A DNA stretch of 64,000 bases from Clostridium brassicae. GTDB taxonomy: Bacteria; Bacillota; Clostridia; Clostridiales; Clostridiaceae. Shown piece after piece: positions 57,741 to 64,000 of the stretch; position 1 is the stretch's first letter, and each line of letters opens with the position of its first letter. The stretch covers positions 1 to 64,000 of the forward strand of contig NZ_JAPQFJ010000008.1 in the NCBI RefSeq assembly GCF_026738875.1. Reading direction: 5' to 3'. Position numbers and translations under genes: made by a program. The notes beneath the pieces were generated by a model. The model did no database searches and had not been told where the DNA came from. It saw only the letters and a list, made by a program, of their open reading frames with translations.

Positions 57741-58823
57741 ATGTTAGATAAACTAGAGTTTATAGAAAATAAATACGAAGAATTATCTATAAAAATTAGT
57801 GACCCATCAGTTATGGCTAATCAAAATGAATGGAGAAAATTATGTAAAGAGCATGCTGAGTTAGAGGTCATAGTTAATAAATATAGAGAATATAAAAAAG
57901 CGTTAGATGATTTAGAAGTTAATAAGGAAATGATTCAGGAAGAAAGTGATCCAGAATTAAAAGAAATGATTCGTGAAGAAATAAAAGAACTTGAAGAAGC
58001 ACAAATGAAATATGAGGAAGAGTTAAAAATATTAATGCTTCCTAAGGATCCTAATGATGACAAGAATGTTTTCATTGAAATAAGAGCAGGTGCTGGTGGA
58101 GAAGAAGCAGCTTTATTTGCATCAAATCTTTTCAGAATGTACACAAGATACGCTGAACGTCATGGATGGAAAAGTGAATTTATGAGTTCTAATGAAACTG
58201 ATATTGGTGGATTCAAAGAAGTGGTATTTATGCTTAGAGGCGATGCTGCATATAGTAAGATGAAATTTGAAAGTGGTGTACATAGAGTTCAGAGAGTGCC
58301 AGATACTGAATCGAGCGGAAGAATACATACTTCTACTGCAACAGTTGCTGTACTTCCAGAAGTTGATGATGTTGAAGTAGAAATAGATGCAAATGATATA
58401 AGAATAGATGTATTTAGAGCATCTGGACATGGAGGACAATGTGTAAATACTACGGACTCTGCGGTTAGAATTACTCACCTTCCAACAGGATTAGTTGTAT
58501 CATGCCAGGATGAGAAGTCCCAGCTTAAGAATAAAGAAAAAGCGATGAAAGTTTTAAAAGCAAGGTTGTATGAAAGAGCAGAAGCAGAAAGGCATGCAGG
58601 AATAGCTGCAGATAGAAAGAGTCAAGTTGGTACAGGAGACAGAAGTGAAAGAATAAGAACATACAATTATCCACAAGGAAGGGTAACAGAACATAGAATA
58701 GGTATTACTTTATATAAACTAGATTCGTTCTTGGATGGAGATATGGATGAAATTATAGATGGTTTAATAACGGCAGAACAAGCAGAAAAAATGAAAGCTA
58801 TGGGAAATAGTGAAGAAATATAA
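57741..58823 (+). CDS. prfA: Peptide chain release factor 1
   Basis: A 360-residue translation release factor recognising UAA and UAG. The stop-codon tripeptide region is [13 protein letters not shown] (P-D-T) and the catalytic loop is [18 protein letters not shown], i.e. GGQ at about residues 231-233 with His before and Cys after it, where many RF1 have GAGGQHVN. ATG at 57741 is used; GTG at 57738 has better spacing from GGAG and cannot be excluded. Its modifier prmC precedes it. Confidence 0.95.
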   Translation: MLDKLEFIENKYEELSIKISDPSVMANQNEWRKLCKEHAELEVIVNKYREYKKALDDLEVNKEMIQEESDPELKEMIREEIKELEEAQMKYEEELKILMLPKDPNDDKNVFIEIRAGAGGEEAALFASNLFRMYTRYAERHGWKSEFMSSNETDIGGFKEVVFMLRGDAAYSKMKFESGVHRVQRVPDTESSGRIHTSTATVAVLPEVDDVEVEIDANDIRIDVFRASGHGGQCVNTTDSAVRITHLPTGLVVSCQDEKSQLKNKEKAMKVLKARLYERAEAERHAGIAADRKSQVGTGDRSERIRTYNYPQGRVTEHRIGITLYKLDSFLDGDMDEIIDGLITAEQAEKMKAMGNSEEI

Positions 58824-58847
58824 ATATAATTAATTAGAGGGGTAGAT

Positions 58848-59420
58848 ATGGATATAAGTAAAGCACTTAGGAAGCAAAAAAAATCTATTAAAAGGTTTTG
58901 GCTATCTATGGGCTTTATTTTTTTCATTTTGCCTACTACAGTCTTGTTAAATAGAACGTTTTCTTTTTTTATAATATTATATTTGTTTATAATTGAAATT
59001 TTGATAATTGTTGCGCTTATAGTACGTACTCATAAGGATACACTAAAATTTAAATATGATAATAAGTTAAGAATTCAAAATGGATTATTTAGGGGAAAAT
59101 ACTATATAGATTGCGAGAAAGTTGTTTTTGTTCATTGCATAGGGGAAGAAGATTTTAAGATACTTATTATTCTAAGATCTAGACTTAGAAATAAAAACAT
59201 CAAAATGTTAGATTCAAAATTTTTTGAAAAATATGCTATTTCAAAAGGGCTAAGAATTAGTGCTACTCTAAATAATTTAGAGAAAAAATATTATTATATA
59301 ATTATAAATAGAGGCGGATATAAAAAGTATGAGCTTATAGATACTATATATAGGTATTGTGTTAAAGCCCGCTTTACAGGTGAAGCTATAGAAAAAATAA
59401 AAGAATATAGAAGCAAATAG
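58848..59420 (+). CDS. Hypothetical membrane protein with cytoplasmic C-terminal domain
   Basis: A 190-residue protein with a basic N-terminus, two hydrophobic helices (about residues 18-34 and 41-59), then a soluble domain with FKYDNKLRIQNGLFRGKYYIDCEKVVFVHC that resembles membrane-attached PH-like folds. The second half is basic (LRSRLRNKNIK). I know no function. It follows prfA by 24 bases with SD agaggggtagat, so it is probably co-transcribed. Confidence 0.72.
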   Translation: MDISKALRKQKKSIKRFWLSMGFIFFILPTTVLLNRTFSFFIILYLFIIEILIIVALIVRTHKDTLKFKYDNKLRIQNGLFRGKYYIDCEKVVFVHCIGEEDFKILIILRSRLRNKNIKMLDSKFFEKYAISKGLRISATLNNLEKKYYYIIINRGGYKKYELIDTIYRYCVKARFTGEAIEKIKEYRSK

Positions 59421-59439
59421 ATAACAAAATGAAGAATAA

Positions 59440-59480
59440 ACTCCCACTTTCTAAAATATTAATAAACTAGAAATGGGGGT
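59440..59480 (+). promoter_or_regulatory. Hairpin masking the SD of the ZIP gene
   Basis: ACTCCCACTTTCTA (59440-59453) pairs with TAGAAATGGGGGT (59468-59480) with one bulge and one G-T pair. The right arm holds the SD ggggg for the TTG at 59487. It may limit translation until melted or bound. Confidence 0.6.
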
Positions 59481-59486
59481 ATTAAT

Positions 59487-60215
59487 TTGTTTGATAAGTT
59501 TATTATTATAGCAACTATAGCAGGATTATTTTCTTTATCTGGTACTATGATAGGGGCTTCTATAGGCATAATTAGTAAAAATCCATCACAAAGGATGTTA
59601 GGAAATATAAATGCTTTTGCATCAGGGCTTATGTTATCAATAGTTATGTTTGATCTGGTACCTGAAGCATTTACAAAAATTAATTTTTTTAGTGCAATTA
59701 TTTTTTCTTTTATTGGTGTGTTAATAATTGTATTTATTGATGTCATAAGCTCTTCAAAGGGAAAATTTCACACCACTCATAGTAAAGTTGCTTTTATGGC
59801 GGCAGTAGGCCTTATGATTCATAATTTTCCTGAAGGAATTATAATGGGAGCGGGTTTTGTTGCTAGTGGAGATCTTGGGATTAAGATGAGTTTACTTATA
59901 GCAATTCATGATATTCCAGAGGGAATAGCTGTATCTGCACCATTAATGGTAGCAAGAGTAAAACGCTTTAAAATATTAGGTTATGCATTTATAACAGCCC
60001 TTCCAACGGTTATAGGTGGATGGATTGGCGTTCTTATAGGTAATGTATCCTCTCAACTTTTAGGTGCATGTCTTAGTATAGCTTCAGGAATAATGCTTTA
60101 TGTAATTTTTGGTGAAATGCTTCCAGAAGCATTAAATTTACAAAAAGGAAGAGGCATAACATTTAGTATTTTTATAGGAATAATATTGGGGCTTGTAATT
60201 ACTATTTTATTATAA
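59487..60215 (+). CDS. ZIP-family metal transporter
   Basis: A 242-residue membrane protein with about eight helices. HNFPEGIIMGAGF and HDIPEGIAVSAPL are the two His/Glu motifs of ZIP helices IV and V, which form the metal site. It likely imports Zn2+ or Mn2+/Fe2+, although some bacterial ZIPs work as regulated channels. Start TTG at 59487 follows the SD aaatggggg, which is enclosed in a hairpin. It lies before sua5, where B. subtilis has the Mn exporter MntP (YwlD). Confidence 0.88.
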   Translation: MFDKFIIIATIAGLFSLSGTMIGASIGIISKNPSQRMLGNINAFASGLMLSIVMFDLVPEAFTKINFFSAIIFSFIGVLIIVFIDVISSSKGKFHTTHSKVAFMAAVGLMIHNFPEGIIMGAGFVASGDLGIKMSLLIAIHDIPEGIAVSAPLMVARVKRFKILGYAFITALPTVIGGWIGVLIGNVSSQLLGACLSIASGIMLYVIFGEMLPEALNLQKGRGITFSIFIGIILGLVITILL

Positions 60216-60268
60216 TAAAATACAAAGTAATGAATTTATAGAGTATTTATGTAAAGAAGGTAAATAGA

Positions 60269-61318
60269 ATGAATACAAAAATCGAATTATTAGACAAAGA
60301 AAATCCTAATATTGAAATATTGAAGAAAGCTGGGGCGACGATATTAAATGGTGGGCTTGTTGCATTTCCTACAGAGACGGTATATGGACTTGGAGCTAAT
60401 GCACTAGATCCAGAAGCTGTAAAAAAGATATTTATAGCTAAAGGGAGACCACAAGATAATCCACTTATTATTCATGTAGCTGATTTTAATATTGAAAAAT
60501 TTGTGTTAGAAATACCTGATATAGCTAAAAAATTCATGAAAAAGTTTTGGCCGGGACCATTAACTATAATAATGAATAAAGCTGAAGTTATTCCTTATGT
60601 AACTAGTGCTGGTCTTGACAGTGTAGGGATAAGGATGCCTTCAAATAGTGTGGCTAGAGAACTTATAAGAGAAGCAGGAGTTCCTATAGCAGCTCCTTCT
60701 GCAAATATATCAGGAAGACCTAGTCCAACAGATATAGAAACTTGTGTTGAAGATTTGAATGGTAAAATTGAATATATAATTGGTGGAGAAAGATGTAATG
60801 TTGGACTTGAGTCCACAATCGTAGATTGTACTGTAGATCCACCTTGTGTTTTAAGGCCAGGTGGAATTACTTTAGAAATGTTAAGAGAAGTAGATGATAG
60901 GGTATACATAGATCCTGCCATAATGAAAAAGCCTGATAAAAATCTTAAGCCTAAGGCACCAGGAATGAAATATAGACATTATGCACCTAAAGCTCCTGTT
61001 AAAATTATTGATGGAGATTTGAATAAAAGTATTGCAAAAATAAAAGAAATGGTGCAAAATTATATAGACAATAATATGAAAGTTGGAGTTATGGCAACAA
61101 ATGAGACTTTAAGTGAGTATTCTAATGCTTTAGTTAAGTCTTTAGGAAGTAGAAAAGATTTATATAGCATAGGAAAGAACTTATTTAAAGTATTAAGAGA
61201 ATTTGATGATGAGAATGTGGATATAATATTATCTGAGTCATTTGAAGAAAAAGAGATGGGAATAGCTGTTATGAATAGATTAAAAAAGGCAGCTGGATTC
61301 GATATAATAAAAGTTTGA
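60269..61318 (+). CDS. sua5: Threonylcarbamoyl-AMP synthase (Sua5/TsaC)
   Basis: A 349-residue enzyme that makes the activated threonylcarbamoyl for t6A37 in tRNA. The N-terminal TsaC domain has GGLVAFPTETVYGLGANALD, KGRPQDNPLIIH, and APSANISGRPSPT, and GPLT in the middle; from about residue 230 follows the Sua5 C-terminal domain (APGMKYRHYAPKAPV). SD gaaggtaaatag. The next gene, ywlE, has its SD in its final codons. Confidence 0.94.
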   Translation: MNTKIELLDKENPNIEILKKAGATILNGGLVAFPTETVYGLGANALDPEAVKKIFIAKGRPQDNPLIIHVADFNIEKFVLEIPDIAKKFMKKFWPGPLTIIMNKAEVIPYVTSAGLDSVGIRMPSNSVARELIREAGVPIAAPSANISGRPSPTDIETCVEDLNGKIEYIIGGERCNVGLESTIVDCTVDPPCVLRPGGITLEMLREVDDRVYIDPAIMKKPDKNLKPKAPGMKYRHYAPKAPVKIIDGDLNKSIAKIKEMVQNYIDNNMKVGVMATNETLSEYSNALVKSLGSRKDLYSIGKNLFKVLREFDDENVDIILSESFEEKEMGIAVMNRLKKAAGFDIIKV

Positions 61319-61329
61319 GGAGGTATATT

Positions 61330-61782
61330 ATGCAGGTTTTATTCGTTTGTACAGGTAATACATGTAGAAGTTGTATGGCGGAATCAATTTTTAATTCAGT
61401 ATCAAATTTAGATAATGTTAAAGCTATTTCTGCTGGTATTGCTGTTGTTCCTGGAAGTAAAACCTCAAAAAATACGTCTTTATTAATAAAGGAAAATTTT
61501 TCAATTGATTTAAGTGATAGGTATTCTGTTCAATTGAAAGAAGAAATGTTAAAAGAATGTGATTTAATATTAACTATGACAAGCTATATAAAAGATATAT
61601 TAGTAGAAAGATTTCAACAGCATAAAGAAAAAATATATACTCTAAGTGAATATGTTAATTTTAAAGAAGACATAATAGACCCTTATGGTGGGGATTTAGA
61701 GGTATATAGGGATACTTTTGATATACTTAAAGAAGCTATATGCTTATTATTGAACAAAATAAAGGAAGATAATGGTATTTGA
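61330..61782 (+). CDS. ywlE: Low-molecular-weight protein phosphatase, YwlE-like
   Basis: A 150-residue phosphatase with the active-site loop VCTGNTCRSCMAES near the start (Cys-x5-Arg) and the acid loop DIIDPYGGDLEVYRDT. Thr in GNTCRS rather than Ile/Leu is the residue that gives protein-arginine phosphatase specificity in B. subtilis YwlE, so it probably reverses McsB arginine phosphorylation. ATG at 61330 has SD gaggagg, which lies in the end of sua5. A terminator overlaps its stop. Confidence 0.88.
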   Translation: MQVLFVCTGNTCRSCMAESIFNSVSNLDNVKAISAGIAVVPGSKTSKNTSLLIKENFSIDLSDRYSVQLKEEMLKECDLILTMTSYIKDILVERFQQHKEKIYTLSEYVNFKEDIIDPYGGDLEVYRDTFDILKEAICLLLNKIKEDNGI

Positions 61783-61806
61783 AATACTAGTATCTTCTTT
61801 TTTTGT
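61764..61806 (+). terminator. Terminator overlapping the ywlE stop
   Basis: GAAGATA pairs with TATCTTC with inner GTATTT/AAATAC, followed by seven T. Confidence 0.85.
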
Positions 61807-61833
61807 GATAAAATATTTGAGGAGGATTTAAAT

Positions 61834-62283
61834 ATGAGAATAGCGATTGGTTCTGACCATGGTGGATTTCAATTAAAAAATGCGATTATAAAGCATTTAG
61901 AAGAAAAAGGTGTAGAAGTTAAAGATTTTGGAACATTAAGTGAAGAGTCTTGCGATTATCCAGATTATAGCTTGAAAGTTGCCGAAGAAGTAGCAACTAA
62001 AAGTTATGAATTTGGAATATTAATATGTGGTACAGGTATAGGCATAAGTATAGCTGCTAATAAAGTTCCAGGAATAAGAGCAGCGCTATGTAGTGATACT
62101 TTTAGTGCTCATGCAACAAGAGAACATAATAATGCAAATATACTTGCTATGGGTCAAAGAGTTGTAGGTGAAGGTCTTGCACTTGATATTGTAGATACAT
62201 TTTTAAATTCAAAATTTGAAGGTGGAAGACATGAAAAGAGAATTAATAAAATTACAGAAATTGAAAAGAAATATTCAAAATAA
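61834..62283 (+). CDS. rpiB: Ribose-5-phosphate isomerase B
   Basis: A 149-residue RpiB/LacAB isomerase interconverting ribose 5-phosphate and ribulose 5-phosphate. Landmarks: IGSDHGGFQLKNAI, DYPDYSLKVAEEV, catalytic Cys in LICGTGIGISIAANKVPGIRAAL and HNNANILAMGQRV. It lies in the usual order ywlE, rpiB, upp. SD gaggaggatttaaat. Confidence 0.95.
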   Translation: MRIAIGSDHGGFQLKNAIIKHLEEKGVEVKDFGTLSEESCDYPDYSLKVAEEVATKSYEFGILICGTGIGISIAANKVPGIRAALCSDTFSAHATREHNNANILAMGQRVVGEGLALDIVDTFLNSKFEGGRHEKRINKITEIEKKYSK

Positions 62284-62336
62284 GAATTTTGATTTATAAC
62301 AAAATGAATAATTAAAGAATAGCTATAGAGATAATA

Positions 62337-62391
62337 AAGGTAGTTTAAAATAAATATTGTGAAAAGCAACATTTCATTTTAAATGTACCTT
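62337..62391 (+). promoter_or_regulatory. Long A/T hairpin in the upp leader
   Basis: AAGGTA and TTTAAAAT pair with ATTTTAAA and TACCTT, with inner AAAT/ATTT and TTG/CAA, around a 7-base loop. It has no T-tract. It lies 43 bases before upp, so a leader role for upp is possible. Confidence 0.5.
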
Positions 62392-62433
62392 AAAATAAAA
62401 TTATATATTTTAAAAAATTAGGAGGAATTTTTT

Positions 62434-63063
62434 ATGAGTAAAGTAACTCAAATAGCACATCCGCTAATTTTGCATAAATTAGCTATAATAAGAGATAAGG
62501 ATACAGGATCAAAAGATTTTAGAGAGCTTGTAGAAGAAATAGCTATGCTTATGGCTTATGAAGTAACTCGTGATTTCCCATTAAAGGAAGTAGAAATAGA
62601 AACACCTATTTGTAAAACAAAATGTAAAATGCTTTCTGGGAAAAAAGTTGCTATAGTTCCTATATTAAGAGCTGGACTTGGAATGGTTGATGGAATGTTA
62701 AAGCTTATACCAGCAGCTAAGGTTGGACATATAGGAATGTATAGAGATGAAGAAACATTAACACCAGTAGAATATTTCTGTAAATTACCTCAGGATATTC
62801 AAGAAAGAGAAATAATAGTAACTGACCCTATGCTTGCTACAGGAGGATCAGCAATAGATGCAATAGAAGCACTTAAAAAGAGGGGAGCGCAAAATATAAG
62901 ATTAATGTGCCTTGTTTCATCTCCAGAAGGAATAAAGGCAGTTATGGATTCACATCCTGATGTTGATATATATGTTGCAGGTATTGATGAGAAATTAAAT
63001 GATCACGGATATATAGTACCAGGTCTTGGGGATGCAGGGGATAGACTTTTTGGAACAAAATAA
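62434..63063 (+). CDS. upp: Uracil phosphoribosyltransferase
   Basis: A 209-residue pyrimidine-salvage enzyme producing UMP from uracil and PRPP. Landmarks: [41 protein letters not shown] site [16 protein letters not shown], and [15 protein letters not shown] at the end. SD ggaggaatttttt. In B. subtilis it is upstream of the atp operon in the same region. Confidence 0.96.
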   Translation: MSKVTQIAHPLILHKLAIIRDKDTGSKDFRELVEEIAMLMAYEVTRDFPLKEVEIETPICKTKCKMLSGKKVAIVPILRAGLGMVDGMLKLIPAAKVGHIGMYRDEETLTPVEYFCKLPQDIQEREIIVTDPMLATGGSAIDAIEALKKRGAQNIRLMCLVSSPEGIKAVMDSHPDVDIYVAGIDEKLNDHGYIVPGLGDAGDRLFGTK

Positions 63064-63117
63064 TAAAGATTTAAATAACTCTTATTAAAGTACTAGAGGC
63101 TAAAATGACTAAGTAAT

Positions 63118-63395
63118 ATGAAATAACAGTTTTTTTAGTGTGAGAAAATCTTTCAATTAAAGAAAAAGGAACTCAATAAAAATTTAATTTTTTATTGAGT
63201 TCTTTTTGTCCTAAACAAGGATATAGTAAAATATAACTTTTAAGTTCAAATATTATTAAACTCTCAAGCTATTCAATTTTGAAAGTTCTTATTTTAGCCA
63301 TTAGTAACTGGAAACTAGAGATTATCTTTTAATCCCTAGCACCTAGTAGCTGAAACCTAGAATAATGTTACAATGTAACATTATTCTATCATGGC
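63118..63395. repeat. Degenerate copy 4 of the structured repeat
   Basis: The sequence GTGTGAGAAAATCTTTC (near 63140) and the terminator-like stem GGAACTCAATAAAAA / TTTTTATTGAGTTC (63168-63204) match copy 3 by position. The terminal near-palindrome AATAATGTTACA / TGTAACATTATT is at about 63361-63386. The middle differs strongly and the element is shorter (about 280 bases). It lies between upp and the deaminase gene, so it may serve as the upp terminator. Confidence 0.65.
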
Positions 63396-63480
63396 ACTTT
63401 AAATTATGTCGTTTATAGTATAAAATATAAGTAATTGTGCATTTTTATTTAGATTACGAATAAGTTCGAGAGGGTATATT

Positions 63481-63969
63481 ATGGAAAGAATAGATAAACA
63501 TAATTATTATTTAGATATTTGTCAAACAATATTAGAAAGAGGAACATGTCTTAGAAGAAATTTTGGGGCTATAATAGTTAAAAATGACGAAATAATGTCT
63601 TCAGGATATTCGGGAGCACCAAGAGGAAGAAAAAATTGTTCGGATTTAGGATATTGTAGAAGACAAGAACTTAATGTTGAAAGAGGAACAAGATATGAAC
63701 TTTGCAGGTCTGTTCATGCTGAGCAGAATGCAATAATATCAGCAAGAAGGCAGGACATGATAGGAGGATCTATGTATCTTGTTGGAAAAGAGATGAATAC
63801 AGGTGAGCTAGTGAAAAAAGCAGAACCTTGCTTGCTGTGTAAAAGATTTATCATTAATTCAGGAATAAGTAAGGTTATTGTTAGGGATACTCAAAAAGAA
63901 TTTAGAATTATTAATGTTCAAGAATGGATAGATAATGATGATTCTTTAATAGGAAAAGGCACTTATTAA
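63481..63969 (+). CDS. Deoxycytidylate deaminase (ComEB family)
   Basis: A 162-residue zinc deaminase converting dCMP to dUMP for dTTP synthesis. Zinc site: HAEQNAIISA and PCLLCKRFI. The start YLDICQTILERGTCLRRNFGAIIVKN and the GYSGAPRGRKNCSDLGYCRR segment are typical of ComEB-type enzymes. SD gagagggtatatt precedes ATG. It ends 31 bases before the window edge. Confidence 0.92.
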   Translation: MERIDKHNYYLDICQTILERGTCLRRNFGAIIVKNDEIMSSGYSGAPRGRKNCSDLGYCRRQELNVERGTRYELCRSVHAEQNAIISARRQDMIGGSMYLVGKEMNTGELVKKAEPCLLCKRFIINSGISKVIVRDTQKEFRIINVQEWIDNDDSLIGKGTY

Positions 63970-64000
63970 AGTTAGCAAAAGGAAGGTTAGAATTTAATTA

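Overview
The window is strongly AT-rich DNA from an endospore-forming, anaerobic Firmicute. It is almost certainly a Clostridium close to the C. botulinum group I / C. sporogenes cluster. The reasons are the very low GC, the strong Shine-Dalgarno (SD) sites, frequent TTG and GTG starts, the many sporulation and germination genes, and a clostridial 3-hydroxybutyryl-CoA dehydrogenase. Assignment to species is inference. I see no rRNA, tRNA, CRISPR array, prophage or transposase gene.

Left part (1-20 kb): the 3' end of a carbamoyltransferase and a carbamate kinase; an EamA-type exporter; then a molybdenum block read in one direction (MoeA-like protein, modABC, a DUF364 protein, mogA, moaA, moaC). 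This is followed by a tiny basic protein with a possible forespore promoter, two secreted or membrane-anchored proteins (a NodB deacetylase and an unknown), a lone hbd, a Ca2+-type P-ATPase, and a divergent Crp/Fnr regulator and ferredoxin pair with a perfect palindrome between them. A SPASM-like radical SAM protein of unknown role closes this part.

Middle part (20-46 kb): two divergent modules, each pairing a GT4 glycosyltransferase (CotSA-like) with CotS-type kinase-fold coat proteins. They flank a sulfur operon, cymR-cysK-iscS-mnmA. The first module also carries a CotS relative that has lost its catalytic residues. Further spore genes follow: yabG, veg, a sipL-like DUF3794/LysM gene, ispE, a gerA-type germinant receptor operon (A, B, C), spoIIR and ypeB. 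A Na+/dicarboxylate-type symporter and a threonine ammonia-lyase with an ACT domain lie among them.

Right part (47-64 kb): a housekeeping block with the order familiar upstream of the atp operon in Firmicutes: ddl, a PP-loop protein, ywiB-like, pyrG, rho, rpmE, tdk, DUF1385, prmC, prfA, a ZIP transporter, sua5, ywlE, rpiB, upp and a dCMP deaminase.

The most unusual feature is a family of noncoding, hairpin-rich repeats of about 0.3-1.0 kb. There are four copies: after the Ca-ATPase, after ypeB, after pyrG and after upp. They share inverted ends, and in three copies the end sits on the stop codon of the adjoining gene. Their stems vary between copies with pairing kept, they carry terminator-like hairpins, and two copies contain a pair of hairpins with identical hexaloops. 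They look like a mobile, structured, gene-end element that I cannot assign to a known class.
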